From assembly GCA_013350335.1 (NCBI GenBank), contig CM023535.1, forward strand, positions 30,660,991 to 30,724,990: a stretch of DNA of 64,000 bases. Direction: 5' to 3'. The translations under genes were made by a program, and so were the position numbers. This stretch comes from Chimonanthus salicifolius. Its lineage: Eukaryota; Streptophyta; Magnoliopsida; Laurales; Calycanthaceae. Under the pieces are notes generated by a model. It had not been told where the DNA came from. It saw nothing but the letters and a program-made list of their open reading frames with translations, and did no database searches. This document shows, one piece after another, positions 48,181 through 58,895 of this stretch. Within the stretch, counting starts at the first letter, position 1; every line of letters starts with the position of its first letter.

Positions 48181-49965
48181 TATCCCACACATGATCTGGA
48201 GCTAGCTACAGTGGTCTTCGCTCTCAAAAGTTGGAGACATTATCTCTACAGCGAGAAATTTGAGGTATTTTCTGATCATAAGAGTTTGAAATACTTATTT
48301 GATCAGAAAGAGCTCAATCTAAGGCAGCGTAGATGGATGGAGTATCTGGCAGATTATGAGTTCGCGCTTTGATATCATCCAGGCAAGGCAAACAAGGTGT
48401 CGAATGCCCTCTGCCGCCTATCACATGCATCGGTAGCATGCTTAATCAGAACAGAATGGGAGATGTTGAACACCATTCAAGAGTTCAATCTGTATATCAA
48501 CAACCATGGGAGTATATATAATTTAATCATACAGTCCAATATAGTCACCAAGATTGAACAAGAACAACGAACAAATCCGGAAGTGGAGGAGATATGGGCC
48601 AAGATGTCCACTGGCGTAGTCATACCGGAATGGGAATTACGACCAGGACAGGGTCTTTTATTCCGGGGAAGAGTATATGTGCCAAAGAACTGTAGGAAAG
48701 AGCTATTGATTGAGGCACATCAATCCAAGCTCTCCATTCATCCGGGCAGCACCAAAATGTATCATGATCTAAAGAGGCATTATTGGTGGCACGGACTCAA
48801 AAAGGATGTGGCAGAATTCGTGGCACATTGTTTAACTTGTCAGCAAGTTAAGACTGAACATCAAAAGCCACCAGGGTTACTCAAACCCTTATCAGTACCA
48901 GAATGGAAATGGGAGCACATTTCCATGGACTTTGTGACGGGGTTACCGAGATCCTCAAAGGGCAATGATGCCATATGGGTCGTGGTAGACCGACTGACCA
49001 AATCTGCGAATTTCATTCCTGTTAAGATGACGGATTCATCTGAGACGTTGGATCGGCGGTACATCAAGGAAATTATTCGGCTACATGGCATTCCCCGAGC
49101 TATAGTATCTGACAGAGATGGTCGGTTTACCGGCAGAGTGTTGCAAAGCATGCAGTCAGCCATGGGGACAGATCTACTGACTAGCACCACATTCCATCCA
49201 CAGACTGATGGACAGTAAAAAAGGACAATACAAACCTTGGAAGATATGCTGAGAGCATGCATGTTAGATTTCAAGGGTGGATGGGAGGACCATTTGCCAC
49301 TGGTAGAGTTCTCGTATAACAATAGTTATCAGGCAAGCCTTCAGATGGCCCCATTCGAGGCTTTATATGGTAGGCCTTGTAGATCACCAGTGTGCTGGAC
49401 AGAGGCTGGTGAGCCTGCACTGATTGGACCCAAACTAGTCGCAGAGACTACAACACAAATTCAGTTGATACGTCAGCACTTATTGACTGCACAGAGTCGG
49501 CAAAAGAGCTATGCTGACAAAAGAAGAAGGTTTCTGGAATTTGAAGTGGGAGACATGGTATTCTTAAAGGTCTCACCACGGAAAGGACACATGAGGTTTG
49601 GGAAGAAGGGGAAACTGTCACCAAGATATGTGGGACCGTTTTCCATCATAAGAAGAGTGGGAGATGTGGCTTATCAGATAGCACTTCCTTCACAATTGGC
49701 AGTGTTACACGATGTGTTTCACGTGTCGATGCTAAGGAAATACAATCGCGATCCGTCCCATGTATTGAATGTGCAAGACATAGAAGTACAAAGCGACGTG
49801 ACATACGTCGAGAAACCAGTTAGAATACTAGAGACTGAGCAAAGGGTGTTGTGAAATAGAGCGATTCAGTTTGTAAAGGTGGTATGGGACCGACATGGTG
49901 TTGAAGAGGACACATGGGAACTTGAATCGGAGATGAGAACAGCTCACCCCGAATTATTTATGTAG
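48181..49965 (+). pseudogene. E3 pol, second part (RNase H, integrase, chromodomain), disabled
   Basis: Continues directly from 38175 once the LTR stack and one GTCTT are removed (YPTHDLELA). RNase H: 48181-48372 to a TGA at 48370-48372, where an Arg codon is expected. Integrase: zinc-binding region 48716-48845, catalytic core with MDF (about 48930) and SDRDGRF (about 49110), and a TAA at 49216-49218 just after TDGQ, immediately before the catalytic Glu. Frame 49237-49854 then encodes the rest of integrase and the GPF module; TGA at 49852-49854 falls in the chromodomain. The original end is TAG at 49963-49965. No autonomous function is expected. Confidence 0.93.
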
Positions 49966-50011
49966 TTTATTTTGGAACCCTACTTCATTCGATTTTCGGG
50001 ATGAAAATTTT

Positions 50012-50020
50012 AAAAGAGGG
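50012..50020 (+). promoter_or_regulatory. E3 polypurine tract
   Basis: AAAAGAGGG shortly before the LTR start TGTAACACC at 50027, matching E2-plus. Confidence 0.75.
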
Positions 50021-50026
50021 TTATAT

Positions 50027-52386
50027 TGTAACACCCCAATTTCTCAATAATATGAATATTTACGAAAATGCCACTGGATTAGTGAATTTAGTAAATGTGA
50101 TTATAAATGAGAAAATGGTGGGGCCCATTGTTCAAATTAAGACCATATGAACATATTATAAGGGCCAATTTATCATGAATGGGTAATGAACATCAAATTG
50201 GGTCAATATGGTTAATTGGGTCAAAGGACCCAATTGGGACCCAATGGGTCATAATGGACTTGTTTGACCATTGGGTGAGCCCAAATTTAATGGGGTTAAG
50301 CTGAATTGATTGTAAATTAAGTGGAGCATAAATGGGTAGGCTTGATGCAAATGGGTAAACCACATTCAAAGGGGCTAAACCACTCATAATTGGGTCTAGG
50401 CGCTAATTGGGTCAATAAGCTAAATGGGGACCCAATGAGTCGTGTTGACCATGTTGACCATGGTTGACCGTGTGGACCCTTGAGTGAGCTCAATTGTGAG
50501 TCAAATCAGGTTGAGTTGGAGCTGGAATGAGTTGCATTTAAATTAAATGGTTGAGTTGACTCAAGTGTAATAAATGAATGGCAATTAATGTGGTGAGTTA
50601 AGCCATTGAGTTGGGGTGAGTTAAAATGGAAATCAAAGAGGTCTTATTTCCATTGAGTCAAATGGAATATGAGGAGGTGCCTTGGTCTCAAACAAACCAA
50701 AACAAGTCCCACACGTTGGGGACTTGTAATGGTAATTTCCATGTACATGGTTAAATGGAATTGAATGGGAATGAGATAAGATTACATGGGGACCTGAGAG
50801 GATGCATTGGTTGGTGCCAAGGGGTGCCTTGGTTGGCACCAAATATCCCATTGGTTTGATCAAGGTTTGATGAGGATTAATGAGAGGAGAGGGGGCTGTT
50901 AAACAAAAACAACAAACAACCTCATTTGGCCTAATTTTATTCCAAAGAAAGCCTTAGAATTACATCTTCTTTCTCTCCCTCAAGAACACCCCTCCTTGGC
51001 CAAACCAGCATTGGTGTTTCTCACCATTGATCAAGCACTGATTCGGCTAGAAGCTAAGGAAGAAGGAAGGAAGCAAGAGGGAAGCAAAGAGCAAAGGCAA
51101 GAAGAAAGGCTTGGAGAAATTGGTAAGAATTTCCATACAATTTTGTTGAATAAATTAGATTAAATGGAACATGAATTGGCCATGGAATGGCCGAATTCAT
51201 CAAGGACCCAAACCTTGGTTAAAGGTTGTTTAAAGTGGTAAAAAGATATCATTGGGTTCGGCCACTTTGGATGGCCGAACCCCATGAGATTTATTTGGGT
51301 GTTTTGATGGTTTTTGGAGGCTAAAAACCATGCAAAACTTATGGAGAATTATATGTGTTTAAGATGCAAGATAAAGGATTATAAATCATGGATTTGGATG
51401 TCATGATTTGGCCATGAATGGCCGAATTCATCAAGGGTCTAAACCTCGGGTAAAGGTGGTATAAATTGATAAAATGGATCAAGGTAGCCGAACCCCATGA
51501 AATTGTTTTGGTATTTGGTTGGTTTTTGAAAGGTAAAAACCATGTAATATTATGCTGATTTTTACATGTTTTAATGAGACATAAAATATGTGTTTAAGAG
51601 GACCAAATCATGGACATAGGGTTCAGCCACCTTGGATGGCCGAACCCCATGAAAGTGTTGGATAATTTGGTGTGGTTTTTGGAGAGATAAAACCATACCA
51701 GTGGTGGAGAATTTTTATGTGATTTAAATGAAAATAGGGTTGCTGTTTTGGGTTGGCCATTGGATGGCTAAACCATATGGTTCTTATGATTAAAGGGTAG
51801 GGCTTAAGTTAAGAACACATGGTGGAATCATTGAACCAAGGGAACCATTGGGTTTGGCCATGTGTATGGCCGAACCCCATGGGCCATTTTATATGGATTT
51901 AAAGGATGGAAAGGATGGTGAGTTATATGGACTGTTTTGTTGAATTAAAGGGTTTCAAACTTGAAGATCATGGAACAATATGAAGTGTTTAAAAAGGGAT
52001 CTAAGTGAACACTTTGACAAGACATAGGTCGGCCATTTCATGGCCGAACCATGGGGTTACTATGGCTAAGTTATGACATAGAGATTCAAATGTGAAAGCC
52101 ATAGGGTTCGGCCATATGTATGGCCGAACCCCATGGACCATGGCTATGGGTTTTATGAATCAATTTCATGGAAATAATTGGTGGTTTTAATGTTTAAGCA
52201 TGATATAATTATGTATTGGTAGCAATGGCAGTTTTGTGAATAAGGGTAATCATCAAGAGTTGAAAGACGGGACCCAAGTAAATAAGTGAGGCTCGGCCAA
52301 GGTGTATGGCCGAACCCCACTTATAAATATTTTTGGATATCAATTTTAATGGACTGTTTTAATGAAGCTAATGGATGGAATTATTA
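50027..52386 (+). repeat. E3 3' LTR, right-truncated
   Basis: Matches the E3 5' LTR from its start through the position of 32826, with scattered substitutions and a short deletion near 51480 that removes one palindrome arm. Donor-like GTAAGA at 51123-51128; palindromes from about 51170 to 52320. The last third (cassette, acceptor block, leader hairpins) is missing: sequence switches to the Sirevirus LTR end at 52387. Confidence 0.9.
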
Positions 52387-52479
52387 TGAATTTTAAAAGA
52401 ACCAACAAATTGGGATTGAACTATTCACCCCCTTGCCCTCTAGGGTCAATCCTGTTCTAGTACCAAGGGAGAACTTTCA
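52387..52479 (+). repeat. Sirevirus 3' LTR, last piece
   Basis: Matches 14520-14583 of the 5' LTR (AAATTGGGATTG, CTATTCAC, C-rich tract, CTCTAGGGT). It ends GAACTTTCA, the same end seen before the primer-like site at 58896. The LTR portion between 27175 and here is lost. Confidence 0.7.
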
Positions 52480-53755
52480 AGCCGTGAGAGTGACCTACAA
52501 CGCGAAGCATTTGAGGGGCTATACTCCTCGACGGCAACCCTACAAGACCATGTCCCATAGCTAGTGTCACTCTTCCAGTAGGGTTCCTAAATCAAATCAT
52601 CATCCTGCCACACCAACCTCTTCTAACGAGTGGAGACTACTAGTAGTGAGGCCCAAACAAGGGAAATGTAACACCTCGGATTTTCAGACTATTATTTTAT
52701 ATGACAATTATTCTTTTAAATGGTGGATTTTAGAATTGGACCTTATTTGGATCAAGAATTGGGCCATGACCCAATTAGGACCCAACCAATGTTGGAATTG
52801 GTTTTATTAAATGCAAATGTGTTGAATTAATTTAGTGATGAACTATATCTAATTTCAAACAAAAGATTTTTATGGCCGAATTTTGAATGTGAAACCTATT
52901 GATTTTGCGCAGGAGAGATATGTGGGATTTTAAATCCACAATGACATGCTAGATATTTAAAAAAGGGATGAAATATCTATGAAATGAATAAAATATTAAG
53001 CATGGCTGAAATTTGGATAATAATATCCATATTATACGTATAGAATATTCTAAAAGGGAAGGTAGATTGTCTTAAAGTAAATGAAAAGATTATTTGGATT
53101 ATGATTAAGGTTATGCGTATAGTACTTACTAATTAGAGTTAAAGGGAAGTTTTAAATTAAGAAGGAGAGGTCGGCCATGGCTAAATAAGACAAGGGAAAG
53201 TCGGCTATTGCTAATTAAAGAGGGAAAGTCGGCCATGGTTAAATAAGGAAGGTTTGACATATGTCCAGTGTTTTGGTTATAACTTTTCACTCTGATATTC
53301 GATTGCGTTGATTCTTTTTGAGTTGGAAAGAAGACTTCAAGCCTACAACTTTGTAGTTTACCACTTTTTCTGATTTAGAAGTTAACAAGGTTGAGACTGA
53401 GCTACAATATAGTATACGTGTAAAAAAAAAAAACAAGAAACACAAGGGGCGCACGGCTAAGAGTTGCTTATCTCAAGAACATTCTAATATTGGATTAAGA
53501 AAGGCTATAAAAGGAGAGAACAAGAGGGATACACGGTTTTGGACATCTTTTATTGTTGAGTTTATTCCTCTCTCTGCCTCTCTCAATTCATCATTTTCTT
53601 CCACGCCAAGAGCAAAAGAAGAAAGGGCAGCAACAAGAAGGAGTTCTTGTTTGGAGAACAGCAAAGGGAAAAGAAAGAAAATTGGAAGAACAAGAAACCA
53701 AAGGGGAAAATGTTAGTATCTTGCTTAATAATTTTATGTTTTGAAACAAAAAGAA

Positions 53756-55354
53756 CCATAGGGTTCGGCCATAGTGCATGGCCGAACCCCATGGAGAAAG
53801 ATTGGTGATGAGTATTAAATGATTAAATGGAGAAAAAGAACCATAGGGTTCGGCCTTATGGCATGGCCGAACCCCATGGAAAGATATGATTAGTTATTGG
53901 GTTTTAAAGATTGTAAACCATGGAGAGTGTTGATTTAGTAATTGGGTTTATGTTCCTAGATCTTAAATCATAGAAACCTTTGGTGATCGTATGTTTTAGA
54001 TTCAAGAAAATCAATGAAAGAATATGGAATATGGGTCGGCCATGGCATGGCCGAACCATGGCTGTTTTCTGGCTAATTGAGTGGATCTAAAATAATAAAA
54101 AGGAGGGGTGAGGTTTGGCCATAGTGCATGGCCGAACCCCACCAAACATTTTATGGATAATAATCGATTAATGTTATGAGTAAAGGTTTTATTGAATCTA
54201 AGCTAATGACTAAGATCATGAACCATAGGGTTCGGCCATGGTGCTTGGCCGAACTCCATGGGTTAAGTTTGGAATGTTAGATGGAAATGGTTGCTAAATT
54301 TGGAGAGCAATCAAAATATGGAAAGGTTCCAAATATGGTTAGTACTGCAAAAACCAGAAAACATCTAAATATGGTAAGGATTGCTAAATTTGGAAAGCAA
54401 TCTAAAAATGGAAGGAAGGTGGTTATTTTTGGAAACAATCTATTTTTAGAAAGTGTTTCCAATTATGGAAAGGAGGATTGAATATTAAGAAAGTTTCTAT
54501 TCTTGGAAGTTGTTATTAAAATTAGAAAATATCTACTTATTGACCATGAAGATTATTTATGGAAACTATCCAAGAATGGAAAGTGGGGTTTGATTATGGA
54601 ACTTGGATTAAATAAATGGATTGGATGCCATGAATGAGGTTCGGCCATGGTGTATGGCCGAACCCCACTAAGGTTTGGTTTTTGAAAACCTATTTAATTA
54701 TAGAATTAAATATATGGTTTAGGCTCGTGTATAATTGAATCAAAGGAGATGGATGATATGAATTTAATGTCATAGTTGGAAATTATACACCATAGGGTTC
54801 GGCCATGGTGTATGGCCGAACCCCATGGTCCAAATTAAGGGATTAATGGCATCTTTAATTCATGGTTTAAGGGCTGATTTATGAATCAGATTATGAACCT
54901 ATGTCATGAGTTAGGTTATGTGTAGTTTTAAAATAAAATAAAGGATACAATGTATGTTAGGAATTGATGGAGAAAGGAATGGCAAAAATGTAATTAAACA
55001 CCAAAGTGGAGAACCATGGGTTCGGCCATGATGTATGGCCGAACCCCATGAGTTCTGTTTGATGGACTTATTTGGTTAGGGAAATTTATAAGGTTTAATT
55101 ATGGAAGATTTAAAGGAAAGAGGAAACCAATGGCATTTTTGTAAATATGAGAGAACATTGGACATTGGGTTCGGCCATACACTCGAACCCCATGAATTAT
55201 TTTATGGGATTATGTGCTTTGGAAGTATGAATGATTATTTGAGATCTAAGCAAGAAAGAAGTCTATGGTTAGGCTCAATGGCATTATTGTAATTATGGAC
55301 AAAAATGGTAGACCATGGGTTTCGGCCATGATGTATGGCCGAACCCCATGGGGT
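53756..55354 (+). repeat. Palindrome array of solo LTR 52667-56997
   Basis: Ten inverted repeats. The best are about 39 bp with 17-bp arms: 53756-53794 (CCATAGGGTTCGGCCAT, loop AGTGC, then the complementary arm), 53841-53879, 54790-54828 and 55316-55354. Others at 54033, 54111, 54223 and 54636 are shorter or imperfect, and one near 55166 has lost most of its right arm. Confidence 0.9.
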
Positions 55355-55574
55355 TTTGCTTATAGACTTAGAACCTTGTAATTAGGTGAGACTTGGTGTT
55401 GATTTATCATTATATTATAAGGTAACGGGTTCTCGCAAGCGGTGTGCGATCGGTGATCGAATCTTGGACGGGAATGCAAGGACTTGTGAACGGTTTTTGG
55501 TAGGATTCCACCTCTTTGAAACCATGGTCTATGTACACCAGTTTTATCTTATGTTTTGATGAAATTATGTTTCA

Positions 55575-55810
55575 AAGGATATGTTTTCTACAAATTTTAA
55601 TAATGCTATGTTTATTTGTATAAAATAGCAGGTGTTGATTACGTTTCAAAGGTGATTTTAATAATGCTATGTTTATTTGTATAAAATAGCATGTGTTGAT
55701 TATGTTTCAAAGGTGATTTATAATGCTATGTTTATTTGTATAGAATAGCAGGTGTTGATTATGTTTCAAAGGTGATTTTAATAATGCTATGTTTATGTTA
55801 TAAAATAACA
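55575..55810 (+). repeat. About 60-bp AT-rich tandem repeat (3.6 copies)
   Basis: TAATGCTATG recurs at 55601, 55662, 55721 and 55782, with TTGATTA-GTTTCAAAGG between. It lies just upstream of the conserved CATCTCATGCATGGCATGGGG motif. Confidence 0.85.
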
Positions 55811-55857
55811 TGTGTTTCATTGGCATCTCATGCATGGCATGGGGTGAAGGATTTGGT

Positions 55858-56303
55858 AACCGGAGGGTCCACACTCCGTCGGGGCGTCCGAACAACCCAT
55901 GTGGTATACCTTGATGTGAATTATCCATCAAGAGGGAACCGGAGGGTCCACACTCCGTCGGGGCGTCCGAACAACCTATGTGGTATACCTTGATGTGCAT
56001 TATCCATCAAGAGGGAACCGGAGGGTCCACACTCCGTTGGGGCGTCCAAACAACCTATGTGGTATACCTTGATGTGCATTATCCATCAAGAGGGATCCGA
56101 AGGGTCCACACTCCGTCGGGGCGTCCGAACAACCTATGTGGTATACCTTGATGTGCATTATCCATAAAGAGGGAACCGGAGGGTCCACACTCCGTTGGGG
56201 CGTCCGAACAACCTATGTGGTATACCTGATGTGAATTATCCATCAAGAAGGATCTGGAGGATCCACACTCCGTCGGGCGTCCGAAAGACCTATGTGGAGG
56301 GAC
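55858..56303 (+). repeat. 79-bp tandem cassette (5.6 copies)
   Basis: Units begin at 55861, 55940, 56019, 56098, 56177 and about 56255 with an almost constant 79-bp period. Each has GGGTCCACACTCCGTCGGGG and a hairpin CTTGATG-loop-CATCAAG. The last unit is more diverged. Same position as the other cassettes. Confidence 0.92.
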
Positions 56304-57599
56304 TTATATGTACTTGTGATGGGTGGGACTCATTGCATTTGACATCATAACATGGCATGGATTACATGGTTTTATGGCATGATTTATATGATTCCATGAC
56401 AAGGTTTGTATGGCCTTTTTGGCACTATGATAATATTATATGTTTTGTACTAACCATGTGTTAACCCTAACTGGAATTCCTACTGGGCGCGTTGTACTAA
56501 CGCCCTACTTCTACCCTTTAGTGGATGATGTAGGAAACGAGGAAAAACGCTGAACGCGGAAAAGGACAAGCATAGGAGCTTGGAACGCTTTTAGTCTTAT
56601 ATGTTGTTTAAGATACTCAAGGATTTTGTATTTAGAGTATCCAGTTTTCGGAATGTAATAACTTAGATGAATTACTATGGTTGGATGTTTATTTGGATAA
56701 TGATTAATGTGATTTATTCGACTATGTACTTTGCTATCAATGGAATGGAACTTGGTTCTATTATTTTCCGCATGTTATGATTTATTCCGCATGTGTATCG
56801 TATTGCTATGTGTGAACTGTTTTTCTTGGACTTGGTCCATGCACACATAGGGTTGGCCAGTTAAGGGTCGGATTTTGGAAGTTCGGACTTAGCTCGCGTC
56901 GTGACGTCCCGCACTCTATCACTCTACTCTGTTATATAAAAAAAAATATACTCTGAATTTACGAGAATAAGCGAGTGAAAAAGGGTTGGGCGTTACAGGA
57001 AATGCACATCACCAAGGCCTATATACCCTTTGGGTCTAATCCCAACACTAGTAATTCTCAATCTCATCAGGCCCATTAACTAAACATCCCATGCTTACAT
57101 CCTAGACAATACTCTAGGTAATTATCAGTGAGTAATACTAAGGGGAAATATATTTATAATTTCATGGGCAATACACATATCATAATGACATTATGACCAT
57201 AATTTGACAATGATAGCAAGCACATCGCATTCCATTACATTTTATACATTTAATATAATTATCACATTGGGTTATTTTAAGGACATGGGCTACACACCAA
57301 CCATGATATATAGACGTCGGATTTATTTACACATATTCATAGTCCTTGCAATTTATTCAACCCGTGTCATGGTGGTTTATCATCCTAAGTCCAATCACTC
57401 CCTTTTCATATAACAGGGAATTCATAGTAATTCATGGATAACATAGGGCACATCCATCCTATCTATCATGCAATAAAGACATCAATAACACAATATGTTC
57501 CCTAAATCAATATAATAGCATACACACATTCATACAATGTGTGTAGCAATCCTGACCTCAAAAGTTACTATGTTTCGAGTTGGTCTTCGGGTCGTACCT

Positions 57600-58440
57600 C
57601 GATGGGTTCGGGATTTGAAAGCTCTAATCAAACCAAAATAGCATAAGACTTTTGATTTCCTTATCCAAGTACCCTTTTGATTGCCTTTCAACATTCAAGG
57701 CCGTATGAATCATGAGACTTTTGGCACTAGGAACCCCTTCATAAAGAGTGGGAGTTATCATTAAGATAGTGCTCAACTTTTGATTCAAGGCATTGAAATT
57801 TGGTTTTTCTTTGCCTTCCATGATTCACAAGATTGGATTGATGGACTAGGGAATGTTTTCTCATATGACTTCTTCTAGGGTGACAATCAAATCTCAAATG
57901 TCCAAATTTACCATAATAATAGCACATATTATTTGGAAGGATGGAGGATTTACTTTTGACAATAATAATAGGAATTTTGGATTTGTTATATCATCTTCTT
58001 CATTGTAACCAAGCCCAAATCTATCCTTATACTTCTTCCCAAGATTTAAGAGTTTTTCTAATTTCTCCTCACCTTGAGTAAATTTGTCTTGAAATTGAGT
58101 TTTGTGATGTTTCAACTTTTCCAAATCTGAGCACAAAATCGAGATTTTATCTTCAAGGCATCTCTTCATTTCCAAGAGATTGTTGAGATTCTTTTCACAT
58201 GAGTTTAATTTTCCTTGAAAAGATTGTTCAATTTCTCTCAACTTTGATTTTTCATCATGTGAATTTTTTAATTTTATTTAGAGACCATCTTTCTCACATT
58301 TTTCAATTTCAAGAATGGTTGAAGGTTTGGCATTCTCTTTTCTAAGTTTATAAATCTTCTTAGCCAAAATTGCGTCTTCATCATCAACAAGATCAAAGGG
58401 AGGACTCTTCAAGAACACTACTTCATCAAAGCTTGAGCTT
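57600..58440 (-). pseudogene. Second Sirevirus gag remnant
   Basis: 58241-57894 encodes a coiled-coil-like stretch (LEDKISILCSDLEKLKHHK and DKFTQGEEKLEKLL) matching the plus-strand gag remnant near 19465-19610. After a frameshift, 57927-57739 encodes CYYYGKFGHLRFDC, a CX2CX4HX4C knuckle frame with one expected Cys replaced by Tyr (CYYY rather than CYYC), so it would not bind zinc normally. A few stops and frame changes show decay. It faces opposite to the LTR end that follows. Confidence 0.78.
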
Positions 58441-58529
58441 CAGGGACTTAAGTTTCTTTATTTGTTTATTTTCATCTTCATTGTAAAGTGGACTAGATCA
58501 AGGAGATCAAACCACAATAAAAAATAGAG

Positions 58530-58895
58530 GCACAAAGAAGTAGACTGTGTTGGTTGAACCTTTCAAAACTAGAAGTGTGTAGGTGAAAGTCCTACACTAT
58601 TAGTGGGGATGTAATTCCCCACTTAATGATTTGGAGATAACACAAGGTTGGGTGTATCTTAATAGTGGATGTAGGTTATTTAACCGAACCACTATAGATT
58701 GGTTGCCTATGTGCTTGATTATATATATGTGTAATTATTAATTGGCACATCTCTTGTTCACACACATTGGAACATCTTGATTAATTTCACTATTCCATTT
58801 GAGTAATTATAATTAATCACCCCCCCATCACACACCCCGCCCCCGCCCCCCCTCCCTCCCTCCTCCTCTAGACAATTGGGTTCAAGCACTCCGGA
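58530..58895 (+). repeat. Sirevirus LTR 3' end (second copy)
   Basis: Aligns with 14300-14583: GGGGATGTAATTCCCCAC, then TTTGGAGATA, AAGGTTG, AGTGGATGTAGGTT and CGAACCACT, a C-rich tract of about 50 bp (58818-58870), CTCTAGA and end GAACTTTCA. The C-rich tract is longer here than in the other copy. Confidence 0.78.

Larger units (their letters stand above)
27176..52386 (+). mobile_element. E3: Tekay-type chromovirus with an extra upstream reading frame, split by nested LTRs
   Basis: Order on the plus strand: 5' LTR (27176-34129, split by a solo LTR), primer site (34132-34143), leader, extra reading frame (34571-35107), gag-pol (35326-38175 and 48181-49965, split by a stack of solo LTRs), polypurine tract (50012-50020) and a right-truncated 3' LTR (50027-52386). 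Its LTRs differ from each other at scattered positions, roughly one percent by eye, and its gag-pol has several stops and frameshifts, so it is older than E1. The right target duplication is missing because the 3' LTR end is deleted. Confidence 0.9.
13517..52479 (+). mobile_element. Old Sirevirus (Ty1/copia) scattered around nested insertions
   Basis: Pieces in order on the plus strand: 5' LTR remnant 13517-14583, gag remnant 19300-19957, env-like frame about 20690-22123, polypurine-rich region to 23229, and 3' LTR pieces 23230-23673, 26900-27175 and 52387-52479. The pieces join logically: the solo LTR between the first two 3' LTR pieces has a CTAGT target duplication, and E3 enters after CTGTC at 27171-27175, which aligns with ATTGTC near 13627 in the 5' LTR. 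The pol genes are absent. The order gag, (pol), env-like, purine tract, LTR starting TGTTAG is characteristic of Sireviruses. Confidence 0.82.
52667..56997 (+). mobile_element. Solo Tekay-type LTR (4331 bp), target duplication GGAAA
   Basis: Flanked by GGAAA at 52662-52666 and 56998-57002; the empty site is supported by the uninterrupted match in copy 2 (about 61548). It has a TATA-like CTATAAAAGG (53504-53513), a pyrimidine-to-purine-rich segment, a weaker donor-like GTTAGT (53712-53717), ten palindromes or broken forms (53756-55354), a 60-bp repeat (about 55575-55810), a 79-bp repeat (55858-56303), a perfect TACTAAC branch-like site (about 56495-56501), CTACCCTTTAG acceptor-like site ending at 56521 and leader hairpins (56806-56894). 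It is longer than its relatives mainly because of these repeats. Confidence 0.94.
52480..57600 (-). repeat. Second LTR family, copy 1 (interrupted)
   Basis: 52490-52666 matches 61370-61555, and 56998-57370 matches 61550-61915, so this is one sequence split by a solo LTR (52667-56997). It carries no coding region. The Sirevirus right end at 52479 abuts it, so the Sirevirus inserted into this older sequence. The portion from about 57370 to 57600 has no counterpart in the window because copy 2 is interrupted there. Orientation is inferred from the terminal motif of copy 2. Confidence 0.6.

Noticed and set aside
53756..53794. Palindromes as microRNA precursors
   Set aside because: Arms of 17 bp or less with 4-7 nt loops are too short for a standard plant microRNA precursor. 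Small RNAs from them remain possible but are not supported by the sequence alone.
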